Source of the DNA: Glycomyces tritici
Lineage (GTDB): Bacteria; Actinomycetota; Actinomycetes; Mycobacteriales; Micromonosporaceae
Assembly (NCBI RefSeq): GCF_030403505.1
Contig: NZ_JAUEMJ010000014.1
Span: forward strand, 1 to 64,000
DNA: 64,000 nucleotides
Reading direction: 5' to 3'
This document shows positions 7,364-15,412 of the stretch, one piece after another. The stretch's first letter is position 1. Each line of letters starts with the position of its first letter. A model generated the notes under the pieces. The model searched no databases. It was given only the letters and a program-made list of their open reading frames with translations, and was not told where the DNA came from. A program made the position numbers and the translations under genes.

Positions 7364-8854
7364 ATGGTGGCAGGGCAACTCACCACGAGTGTGGCGGGCA
7401 TGTGCGAAGAGCTGGCCGGCAAGGTCAGCAGCGCGTCTCGTCCCGTGGTCGAGGAGGTGGCCTCCAGGCTCGGTCAGCCGTTGCGCGTCGCGGTCGCCGG
7501 GCGGTTGAAGGCAGGAAAGTCGACACTGGTCAACGCGTTGATCGGGCGCCGGGTGGCGCCGACGGCGGCCGGCGAGTGCACGCGGGTGGTGACCCAGTTC
7601 CGGTACGGCCCGGCCGACCGGGTGGATGTGGTGGCGCGCAACGGGACCAAGCACGCGGTGCCCCTGGACGCGAACGGGATGATCCCGACCACGCTGCCGA
7701 TCCCGGCCGACGAGGCCGCGATGATCGACGTGCAGCTGTCCTCGGACCGGTTGCGGGACTTGACGGTGGTGGACACGCCGGGTCTGCAGTCGGTCAACAC
7801 CGACATCTCGGATGCGGCGCGCGAGATGCTGTTCGCCGCGCCGATCGCCGACGACGTCGACGACGACTCCCGCGCCGCGGTCGAGTCCGCCGAGGCGATC
7901 ATCTACGTGTTCACGCAGCAGGTCCGCGCCGACGACGTCGAAGCGCTGCAGGCGTTCGCGAAGGCCTCGCAGCAGCTGTCGTCCTCCCCCATGAACGCGT
8001 TGGGCCTGTACAACAAGGCCGACAAGCTCGCGCCGGGCCCGGGCCAGGACCCGTGGCCGGTCGCCGGTCCGATCGCCGGGGACCAGGCCGCGGTGCTGCG
8101 CCGCTCGGTGTGCGACGTGGTCCCGGTGGTGGGGCTGCTGGCCGAGACCGCCGAAGCGGGCCTGCTGACCGCCGCCGACTGCGAGGCGCTGCGAACCCTC
8201 GCCGGGCTGGACGAGGACAAGCGGGCGCTGATGCTCGCCTCGGCGGGCCTGTTCCTGTCGACCGAGGGCCCGGTGGACCGCAACCAGCGCCAGCGCCTGC
8301 TGGAGCGGCTCGACCTGTACGGCATCCACTTCGCGATCGCGCATCTGGGCGCGAACCCGCACTTGGCGACCGGCGAGCTGGTGCGGCTGCTGTTCGCGGC
8401 GTCGGGGTTCCCGCGGCTGCGCACGACGCTGCACCAGATCTTCGGGGTCCGCGCCGACGTGATCAAGGCCGGTTGGGCGCTGGCCCGGTTGGACGCCGCC
8501 GCGGCGTCCGGGCCGGCCGCCGACCGCGACCTGCTGCGGGGCGCGGTCGAGTCGATCGTCGCCCGCCCCGAGTACCACCGGCTGCCGCTGCTTGAGGCCG
8601 CCGCTCAGGTCACCACCGGGCAGGTCGCCCTGCCCGAGGCCATGGAGGCCGAGGTCGCGCGTCTGGCGCTGACCGACGACGCGAGCGTCGTCCTCGGCCT
8701 GCCCGGTGAGGCGCGCCCGCAGCTGCGGCGCGCCGCCATCGAGGCCGCCGCGCGCTGGCGGGCGTTCGCCAACGGCGGCGCGACGCCGTCCCAGGCGCGG
8801 GTGGCGAACGTGGTGCATCGTGGTTTCCATCTACTCGCCCAGCGGCTCGGATGA
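7364..8854 (+). CDS. Dynamin-family GTPase 1 (IniC/DynB-like)
   Basis: This 496-residue large GTPase has all dynamin G motifs: G1 GRLKAGKST at 46-54, the G2 Thr near 68-74 (GECTRVVTQF), G3 DTPG at 137-140, and G4 NKAD at 217-220. The rest is helical. No clear membrane segment is seen, so membrane contact would be through amphipathic parts or the partner. Paired dynamins in actinobacteria (IniA/IniC, DynA/DynB) remodel or protect the cell membrane and act at septa. Here it opens an operon with a GrpE-like protein and a second dynamin. The start is ATG 7364 or GTG 7367. Confidence 0.88.
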   Translation: MVAGQLTTSVAGMCEELAGKVSSASRPVVEEVASRLGQPLRVAVAGRLKAGKSTLVNALIGRRVAPTAAGECTRVVTQFRYGPADRVDVVARNGTKHAVPLDANGMIPTTLPIPADEAAMIDVQLSSDRLRDLTVVDTPGLQSVNTDISDAAREMLFAAPIADDVDDDSRAAVESAEAIIYVFTQQVRADDVEALQAFAKASQQLSSSPMNALGLYNKADKLAPGPGQDPWPVAGPIAGDQAAVLRRSVCDVVPVVGLLAETAEAGLLTAADCEALRTLAGLDEDKRALMLASAGLFLSTEGPVDRNQRQRLLERLDLYGIHFAIAHLGANPHLATGELVRLLFAASGFPRLRTTLHQIFGVRADVIKAGWALARLDAAAASGPAADRDLLRGAVESIVARPEYHRLPLLEAAAQVTTGQVALPEAMEAEVARLALTDDASVVLGLPGEARPQLRRAAIEAAARWRAFANGGATPSQARVANVVHRGFHLLAQRLG

Positions 8855-8907
8855 GCCCCGGAACTCGGCCCCAGCGCGGGACGCCTGCACGACCTAAGGA
8901 GAGCATT

Positions 8908-9501
8908 GTGACGAATCGACTCGGCGGACCGCTGGTGGGAGCCCTCGTGGGCTTCGCCGCCGCCGCCCTTGGCGCGGTGTTCCTCACCGGCGGGTTCGAT
9001 CCGGTGACTTTGGCCGTAGGGGCCGGGTCGGTGCTCGTCGCCGCGATCGTGGCCGTCCTCACCGGACGGTCGATCGCGTCCGCTCCGGCCGGCCCGGGTC
9101 CGGTCTCGCCGCCGGCGCCGCCGGTCTCCGGTGCGCCGTTCGCGCCCGCCCCCTCGGGTCCGATCCCGGTGCAGCAGCTGCAGGGGCCCGCCCAGGCCGC
9201 CCAGGCCATGTCGGACCGCAACGCGCTGGTCGAGGCGTGCATCTGGATGCGCGACCGCGCCACCTCCCCCGCGCTCGCCCAGCACTTGGACGGCGCGTTC
9301 GCGAAGGTCGGCGTGGCCCAGGTCGACGCGACCGGGCAGCGGTTCGACCCGTCGGTGCACGAGGCCGGCGGCACGATCGCCGCCGGGTCCCCGGCCGAGG
9401 ACGGCATCATCGCCCGCACCGAGCAGATCGGGTACACCGACCGCGGCCGCCTCCTGCGCCACCCCATCGTCACCGTCTACCGCGGCCAGGTGCGGGCATG
9501 A
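8908..9501 (+). CDS. Membrane-anchored GrpE-like protein
   Basis: The protein has 197 residues. Two hydrophobic segments near 5-30 and 33-52 anchor it, then comes a Pro/Ala linker (55-95). The C-terminal domain ends with a pattern close to the beta-wing of GrpE nucleotide exchange factors: QRFDPSVHEAGGTI near residue 145, then IGYTDRGRLLRHPIVTVYRG. The long GrpE dimer helix is largely missing. It may act as an exchange factor for an Hsp70 or as a scaffold for the two dynamins. GTG start with AAGGAG six bases upstream. Its stop overlaps the start of the second dynamin by 4 bp (ATGA). Confidence 0.7.
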   Translation: MTNRLGGPLVGALVGFAAAALGAVFLTGGFDPVTLAVGAGSVLVAAIVAVLTGRSIASAPAGPGPVSPPAPPVSGAPFAPAPSGPIPVQQLQGPAQAAQAMSDRNALVEACIWMRDRATSPALAQHLDGAFAKVGVAQVDATGQRFDPSVHEAGGTIAAGSPAEDGIIARTEQIGYTDRGRLLRHPIVTVYRGQVRA

Positions 9502-11417
9502 CCGACACCGCCACCCCGCCGCCACCGGCCGCGAAGCCGGCCCCGGCGAAGAAGGCCGCCGCCCCCGCCAAGCCGAACCCGGCCCAGCAGATCCACAAGC
9601 TGTGCGTGCGCGCGGCCAAGGCCGGCAACGCGAGTCTGCGGACCGTGGACGCCAAGGCCGCGGCCGAAGTGGACGAGGTGTCGCGCTGGCAGCCTGACAA
9701 GCCGGTCGCCGTCGTCGTCGGTGAGACCAAGCGCGGCAAGTCGTCGCTGGTGAACGCCCTCCTCGGCATGCCCGGCCTGTCTCCTGTGGACGCCCAGGTG
9801 GCGACCACGGCGTACCTGGAGTTCGCGTGGGCCGAGCAGGCGTCGGTGCGCGCCTGGCAGCCGGGCGCGGCCGACCCGATGCTCCTGGGCGTGGGCGACC
9901 TGCGCAACTGGGCCACCCGGCTGGGCACGATGCCCCCGGGCATGGTGCCGCCGCGGCGCATGCTCGTGGGCCACCCGTCGGCGCTGCTCAAGCACATGTC
10001 CGTGGTGGACACGCCCGGCACGGGCGGGCTCGACCCCGACCACGCGCAGATCGCGCTCGAAGCGGTCGGCCGGGCCACGTGCCTGATCATGGTCACCGAC
10101 GCGTCCTCGCCGATGGCCAAGACCGAGCTGGACTTCCTGACCGAGGCCTCCAAGCGCGTCAACTTCGTGGTGTTCGCCCTGACCAAGACCGACACCTACC
10201 CCGGGTGGCGCACGGTCATGGAGGAGAACCGGTCGCTCATCGAGGCGCACGCCCCGCGCTTCCGCAACGCCCCGCACTACCCGGTGTCGGCGATGCTCGC
10301 CGAGCACGCCCTCAACTCGCAGGGCCCCACCCGCCAGGCCCTGGCCAAGGAGTCCGGGATCGGGAAGATGCAGCGGGCCCTGGTCAAGGTCGCCACCGCC
10401 GGCAAGGCGCTCGTGGCGGCGAACGTGGTGCGCGCGGTGCGCACCGAGTTCCAGCGGCTGTCGGTCTCGGCGGCGGCCGACATGAAGGCCTACGACCCCG
10501 ACCCTGAGGCGGCCAACCGGCTCAAGGAGGAGAAGAAGCAGGCCCTCGCGCTGCGGCGCACCGAGACGAAGAAGGCGAACCTCGCGCTCCGCGTGGAGAC
10601 CCAGCGGGCCAAGATCGAGGTCCAGGGCCGCCTGCGCACCCACCTGCAGGAGCTCGAGGAGGCGCTGCTCGACGAGGTCGAGAAGGCCAACAAGGCCACG
10701 CTCGAATCCCTGCCTGAGCGCGTGGACATCGCCCTGCAGGGCATCGCCGCCCGGCTCTCGGGCGAACTGCACCAGCGGTTCGTGCTCCTGGCCGAGCGCG
10801 TGCTGCGGCAGGTGTTCAACGACGACGAGCTGCGCCAGGCCACCAACTCGATCTCCGCCGGGCTGCGCACGGCCGCCTCCGGGCGGGCCCGCCGCGGCGA
10901 CAATTCCGACGGCGCGCTCCTCGTGGCGTCCTCGGCGGGTGTCGCGATGATGGCCGGACGCGCGGTCACCATGGGCGCCGGTGCGATCGGCCTCGGCGCC
11001 GTCGCCGGGATCGGGGCGATCGCCCTGACCGCCTCCGGTGTCGGCATCGGCATCGCCGCCGCCGGGTATCTGCTCTACCGCCGCAAGATCCAAGGCAACC
11101 GCGCCGCCGCGAAGCAGTGGATCCAGCGGGTCATCGCCGAGGCCCGGGCCAATCTCAACGAGGAGATCAGCTTCCGGTTCACCGAGGTCGAGTTCGTGTT
11201 CAACTCCACCCTGGACGACGCCCTCGAGCGCCGCGCCGCCGAGTTCGACGCGCGGATCTCGGCCGCCGAGAACGCCCAGAAGGCCGACCAGGCCGCCCGG
11301 GCGAAGAAGCAGGCGGCGCTCAAGCAGCGCCGCGACTCCATGGCCGCCAAGGTCAAACAGCTCGACGAGGTGCTGGCCAAGGCCCGCACCCTCGTCCCAG
11401 GCGAGGAGGATGCGTGA
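9498..11417 (+). CDS. Dynamin-family GTPase 2 with membrane paddle (IniA/DynA-like)
   Basis: This 639-residue GTPase has a Pro/Ala/Lys-rich N-tail (1-35), G1 GETKRGKSS at 75-83, G3 DTPG at 171-174 and G4 TKTD at 229-232. A long coiled-coil stalk spans about 325-440. A hydrophobic Gly/Ala-rich stretch at about 473-528 ends in YLLYRRK, the expected position of the membrane-inserting paddle. A second charged coiled coil covers 580-635. It should oligomerise on the cytoplasmic membrane and hydrolyse GTP. Start ATG overlaps the preceding stop; its own stop overlaps the next start (TGATG). The two dynamins differ strongly, so they are partners rather than recent duplicates. Confidence 0.88.
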   Translation: MTDTATPPPPAAKPAPAKKAAAPAKPNPAQQIHKLCVRAAKAGNASLRTVDAKAAAEVDEVSRWQPDKPVAVVVGETKRGKSSLVNALLGMPGLSPVDAQVATTAYLEFAWAEQASVRAWQPGAADPMLLGVGDLRNWATRLGTMPPGMVPPRRMLVGHPSALLKHMSVVDTPGTGGLDPDHAQIALEAVGRATCLIMVTDASSPMAKTELDFLTEASKRVNFVVFALTKTDTYPGWRTVMEENRSLIEAHAPRFRNAPHYPVSAMLAEHALNSQGPTRQALAKESGIGKMQRALVKVATAGKALVAANVVRAVRTEFQRLSVSAAADMKAYDPDPEAANRLKEEKKQALALRRTETKKANLALRVETQRAKIEVQGRLRTHLQELEEALLDEVEKANKATLESLPERVDIALQGIAARLSGELHQRFVLLAERVLRQVFNDDELRQATNSISAGLRTAASGRARRGDNSDGALLVASSAGVAMMAGRAVTMGAGAIGLGAVAGIGAIALTASGVGIGIAAAGYLLYRRKIQGNRAAAKQWIQRVIAEARANLNEEISFRFTEVEFVFNSTLDDALERRAAEFDARISAAENAQKADQAARAKKQAALKQRRDSMAAKVKQLDEVLAKARTLVPGEEDA

Positions 11418-11917
11418 TGGATGAGTTCGACGCCTTCGAGCCCGAAGGCAACGCGGACTTCGACGCCGACGGCCTCGACGACGACGCGGACGCCCCCGCA
11501 TTGGACGAGTTCGACGACGGGGAGGTTCCCGGCGACGAGGACCTCGACGCGTTCGCGTTCGAAGGGGCCGACACCGACTTCGAGAGCGACGACGCGCTCG
11601 AAGAGGACTTCACCGTCGACGCCGAATACGACGACGAGGCCGAGGACGAGCCCGCCGGCGACGAGACGGCCTACGCCGCGACGTACGAGGACATGCTCGT
11701 CGACGAGGCCGACAACCCGCCGAGCTTCCCGCCCGAGCTGGACCTGGACGTCCCCGAGCCGGTCGACGGCTACCCGTGGGTCGACCTGGACGTGCTCGGC
11801 TCGGCCGAGTCCGAGCCGTGGGTGAACTCCGGCAGCTCGGTCGAGGCCTCCGAGTACGCGATCGCCGACGTCGACGACCCCGCCGCGACCGCACTCGCCC
11901 GGTTCTGGCAGGGCTGA
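11417..11917 (+). CDS. Very acidic small protein of the dynamin operon
   Basis: This 166-residue protein consists largely of Asp and Glu in its first 120 residues and has almost no Lys or Arg (one Arg near the end). It ends in a short conserved-looking tail (DDPAATALARFWQG). No fold can be recognised and it is probably disordered. ATG 11417 is preferred because GAGGAGG lies seven bases upstream; GTG 11414 is possible. Coupling to the dynamin 2 stop implies equimolar synthesis. It may bind the basic dynamin N-tail or coiled coils, but that is only inference. Confidence 0.75.
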   Translation: MDEFDAFEPEGNADFDADGLDDDADAPALDEFDDGEVPGDEDLDAFAFEGADTDFESDDALEEDFTVDAEYDDEAEDEPAGDETAYAATYEDMLVDEADNPPSFPPELDLDVPEPVDGYPWVDLDVLGSAESEPWVNSGSSVEASEYAIADVDDPAATALARFWQG

Positions 11918-12415
11918 CCGGCTGCACGCGCGGGCCGGCCCCGGCACGCCGCCCGCCGCAGCGGTCACCGCGCCTCGACGGCGCTCGCGAGCCGATGCGC
12001 TCGCCACGGGTCGCACGGGACCGGCACGGCACTGTGGGACTGGCTTCCGCAATGGCGGCCGATGCGAGTGCGCACTGTCCGATGTCGCCTCCGTTGGACT
12101 CGGCGGCAATGGGGCGCCGAATGGGACGCCGGCCCCGGCGAGCGCACGTTCGGCTTCAAAGACATTGACGCGTAAGGGATGCGGCGTGCGAACGGAGTGC
12201 GGGCAGTCCCACTCGGCGGAGCAATGTGACTCCACTGTGTCACTGCGGTCCTCGCGCGCGGCACCGAATGAGACGCATCCGTATGAAAATGTCTGACCTG
12301 GCGACACCCGAAGCGGCAATACGGCGGTAGATTGACTCCATTACCGTCGAGACCGACGCCCGCCTCCCCTCTCGGGCACCGGCCCGTCCCCGCACGAACG
12401 ACCGGGAGCCGCGTG
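11918..12415. other. Non-coding region between dynamin operon and J-domain gene
   Basis: About 500 nt without a credible gene. GTGGGACTG at 12034-12042 and its complement CAGTCCCAC at 12204-12212 form a widely spaced inverted repeat. The motif CACTGT occurs several times. Positions 12290-12340 are less GC-rich and likely hold the promoter of the J-domain gene (TAGATT at 12328-12333 is a weak -10 candidate). Confidence 0.4.
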
Positions 12416-13678
12416 GTGAACGAACCAGACCACTACCGCGTCCTCGGGGTGAGCCCGCAGGCCCCGAAGGCCGACATCCAAGCCGCCTACCGCCGCCGCC
12501 TGCGCGAGACCCACCCCGACCGCGGCGGCGACGAAGACGAGTTCCACCTCGTCCAAGGCGCCTGGGAGACCCTCTCCCACCCGGGGCTGCGCCGCGAATA
12601 CGACCTGCTGCGCTTCGGCCGCCGCGCCGCCCGCCGCTACGGCAAGGCCGCCGCCAAGCCCACCCACCGCAAAGTCCGCGGCTGGAACGTCGCTCCCGCA
12701 CCGCAGTCGGCCGCGCAGGGCTTCCCCACCGAAGGCGCCCTCGTCGCCGTCCCCTGGCACGCCCGCCTGCGCCTCACCAGGCCCGTGCACCGTCCCTCCA
12801 GCTGGGCCGCGGCCGCGTTCACGGCGGCCGTCACCGCCGTATGGGCCTTCTGCGGACTCGGCTACCTCGGGCAGGCGTTCGCCGCCGACGGCTGGCTGTT
12901 CCTCGCCCTCGCCATCCCCGTCACGATCGCCATCGCCATCATCGTGCTCGTCCAGACCAGCCGGGCGCTCCGGCGCCGGCCCGACACCGCGCCGAACCCG
13001 CCCACCGGGCGCCTGGTCATCGCGTTCCTGTTCGCCACCGCCGTCATCTGGCTCGCCGGGCTCTCCACGCCCTGGGGCTGGGCCCTGGGCCTGTACGTGC
13101 TCACCGGCACCGCCTTGGCGTGGACGGTGAAGCGCCTGCGGTACACGCTCGCACTGCGCCGCTCCGTGGGCGGGGCGCTGCGCCAGTTCAACGCGTTCGG
13201 GCCCGTCGGCACCCGCCCCAAGGCCGACCGGTCCACCGGGAAGCTCCTGCGGGAGGTCCTCACCAACCTGCCCGCGGCCCGGCTGTTCGTGGCGCTGCCG
13301 GTGGACACGGAGACGCGCGTGCCGCACGCGATCGTCTGCGGCGACCGGATCGCCCTCTTGTGCGCGCCGGTCGGACGCGACAGCGCCGATGTGGACTCGG
13401 TCAACCTCGCCGAAGCCGTCAAGGCCCTCGACGCGGCGCTGCCGGACGCGAACGTGCAGGGCTGGGTGCTGTGGCCGACCCTCCCCGAGACCGCCCGCGC
13501 AGGCGAGACCGCGGCCGTCCACGACGTCGCCGTGGGCCAGGCCGCCACCGACATCGGACTGTGGCTCGCCGCCGCCGGCTCCGTCTACGACCTGCCGGTG
13601 CTCCAGTCGCTGCGCATGCGCCTCGCCGCGATCCCGACCCCGCGCACCGGCGACCGGACGCCCGCCGTGCGCACCTAG
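12416..13678 (+). CDS. Membrane-anchored J-domain protein
   Basis: This 420-residue protein starts at GTG 12416 (GGAG seven bases upstream). Residues 4-65 are a J domain with the essential HPD at 33-35 (RLRETHPDRGGDEDEF), which stimulates Hsp70 ATPase. A basic linker follows. Two hydrophobic hairpins near 125-180 and 200-240 place about four membrane segments. The C-terminal 180 residues are a soluble domain I do not recognise (AARLFVALPVDTETRVPHAIVCGDRIALLCAPVG). No Gly/Phe or zinc-finger region is present, so it is a type III J protein. Lying after a GrpE-like gene, it suggests an Hsp70 link for the dynamin system. Confidence 0.82.
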   Translation: MNEPDHYRVLGVSPQAPKADIQAAYRRRLRETHPDRGGDEDEFHLVQGAWETLSHPGLRREYDLLRFGRRAARRYGKAAAKPTHRKVRGWNVAPAPQSAAQGFPTEGALVAVPWHARLRLTRPVHRPSSWAAAAFTAAVTAVWAFCGLGYLGQAFAADGWLFLALAIPVTIAIAIIVLVQTSRALRRRPDTAPNPPTGRLVIAFLFATAVIWLAGLSTPWGWALGLYVLTGTALAWTVKRLRYTLALRRSVGGALRQFNAFGPVGTRPKADRSTGKLLREVLTNLPAARLFVALPVDTETRVPHAIVCGDRIALLCAPVGRDSADVDSVNLAEAVKALDAALPDANVQGWVLWPTLPETARAGETAAVHDVAVGQAATDIGLWLAAAGSVYDLPVLQSLRMRLAAIPTPRTGDRTPAVRT

Positions 13679-13762
13679 GACCGGCACTCCGGGTTGATCG
13701 CCGCAACCGCCCAGACTCGCTCTGCCGCACGGTAACCGCACGCTCCGTGAGCAATCGCACCC

Positions 13763-13791
13763 TCCACACCGGCGAGTTCCGCCAGTACAGT
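13763..13791 (+). promoter_or_regulatory. Candidate leaderless promoter for the siderophore genes
   Basis: TCCACA at 13763-13768, 17 nt, then TACAGT at 13786-13791, with GTG 13799 at the expected transcription start. No iron-box-like (TTAGGTTAGGC-type) dyad is visible nearby. Confidence 0.4.
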
Positions 13792-13798
13792 GCAGGCT

Positions 13799-15412
13799 GT
13801 GAACGCCACCGACCGAGCCGACGACGCCAGCGGGCGCACCGCCCGAAGCGCCGACGGACCCGCCGTGTACGGCGCCGTCGGGCCCGTCGATGACCGTGCC
13901 GGCGCGAACGGCCCGGTGCGGACCGCCGCCTCGCCAGCGCGCCGCGCCGACCCGGCCGCCGCCGAGCGCGCGGACGCGGCGGAAGCCGCAGGCTCGCCCG
14001 GGGCCGCGCGCACTGCGGCGACTGTCGGCATCGGCCCGGACCTCGCCCGACGCGCGGACGCGATCGTCGCCGAACGGCTCAGGGCCGCCGCCGCCGTCGA
14101 GTCGCTGCCGGGCCCGGCGACCGGGGCCACCGCGGTGGAGATCGCCGCGTCGCTCAGCGCCGGATCGCCGCACGCCGAGCGGTTTACCGCCGAGATCGCC
14201 GCCGCCGTGCGCGGCACCGCGCTCGCGCTCGAAGCGGCACGGCCGCACCCGACCGACTTGTGGGCCGCCGCCGGCGCGGCGCACCCGGACCCGTCGGTGT
14301 GGTTCGAGCAGGCGGTCCTGCTCGGGCATCCCACCCACCCGCTCGCCCGCTCGCGCGGCGAGCTCACCGACGACGAGATCCGCTCCTACGCACCCGAGCA
14401 CCGGGCCAGGTTCGCGCTCGGTGAGTACGCTTTCGACACGGTCCGGCGCAACGGCGCGGACCTGCGGCGACACCGGCCTGCCGAGGGATCCGAAGCGCCC
14501 GGTGTGCCCGTGCACCCATGGCAGGCACGCAGATGCGGACTCGACGCCCCGGTCCGCGTCCATGCAGGCGCCGCGCCGCTGATGAGCCTGCGGACCGTCT
14601 CGCTCGGCGACACGCACCTCAAGACCGCCGTCGACCTTCAGCTGACCTCTGCCGTCCGGCACGTCTCGCCCGCCTCCATGCACAACGGCCCGAGGATCGC
14701 GCAGCTGCTGGCCCCGGAAGCCCGCCGCTGCGGCATCACGCTCGTGCCCGAAGCCGCCGTCAGCGCGGTGACCGCCGACGGCGAGCGCGACCGGCGGCTG
14801 GCCGCGATCGTGCGCCCCGCCCCGCACACGCTCGGCCACCCCCGCGCGGTCCCGATCGCGGCCCTCGCGGAGCCGTGCCCGTCCGACGGCCGCCCGATCG
14901 CCGTCGCCTTGACCGGGAACGACCCGGAGGCCTGGTGGGCCGAGTTCGCGCGCGTCGCGCTGGCGCCACTGCGACTGTTCGCCGCGACCGGCGTCGCCCT
15001 CGAAGCGCACGGGCAGAACACGCTCGCGTCCTTCACCGGGGACCGACCGGTCAGCCTGGTCTACCGGGACTTCGGCGGCGTCCGGGTCCCCGCGCAAGAC
15101 CGGTGGGCGGAGGTCCGAGGCGACCTCGTCCAGGCCGATCCCGAAGCGCGCCTGACGAAACTCCTCGCGGCGCTCTTCCCCACGACGCTCACCGCGATCG
15201 TCGCGGCGCTCGCCGCATGGTCCGACACCGATCCGGGGAAATGGTGGTCCACGGTCGCCGGCGCGATCCGCGACCTCGACCTCGACCCGTGGATCGCCGA
15301 CGCGGTCCTGCGACGCCCGTGGCCGATCAAAGCCACCACCGCGATGCGCCTGGCCGCCAAGCCGACCCAGGACATCTGGGCGCGCGTCGAGAACCCCGTG
15401 GCGGCGGCGTGA
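13799..15412 (+). CDS. NIS siderophore synthetase, IucA/IucC family
   Basis: This 537-residue synthetase adenylates a carboxylate such as citrate and condenses it with an amine. Typical family blocks are present: GHPTHPLARSRGEL near 177, VPVHPWQ near 237, SLRTVSLGDTHLKTAVDLQLTSAVRHVS near 262-290, GVALEAHGQN near 400 and SLVYRDFGG near 418. The first 75 residues are an Ala/Arg-rich tail outside the domain. GTG 13799 is favoured by a -10-like TACAGT seven bases upstream; GTG 13790 in the same frame is an alternative. The stop overlaps the next gene by 4 bp (GTGA), so the two synthetases are co-translated. Confidence 0.88.
   Translation: MNATDRADDASGRTARSADGPAVYGAVGPVDDRAGANGPVRTAASPARRADPAAAERADAAEAAGSPGAARTAATVGIGPDLARRADAIVAERLRAAAAVESLPGPATGATAVEIAASLSAGSPHAERFTAEIAAAVRGTALALEAARPHPTDLWAAAGAAHPDPSVWFEQAVLLGHPTHPLARSRGELTDDEIRSYAPEHRARFALGEYAFDTVRRNGADLRRHRPAEGSEAPGVPVHPWQARRCGLDAPVRVHAGAAPLMSLRTVSLGDTHLKTAVDLQLTSAVRHVSPASMHNGPRIAQLLAPEARRCGITLVPEAAVSAVTADGERDRRLAAIVRPAPHTLGHPRAVPIAALAEPCPSDGRPIAVALTGNDPEAWWAEFARVALAPLRLFAATGVALEAHGQNTLASFTGDRPVSLVYRDFGGVRVPAQDRWAEVRGDLVQADPEARLTKLLAALFPTTLTAIVAALAAWSDTDPGKWWSTVAGAIRDLDLDPWIADAVLRRPWPIKATTAMRLAAKPTQDIWARVENPVAAA

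Noticed and set aside
4730..8830. - strand open frame of 1366 codons spanning regulator and dynamin genes
   Set aside because: Crosses two divergent real genes in a wrong frame; Arg/Pro-rich without domains.
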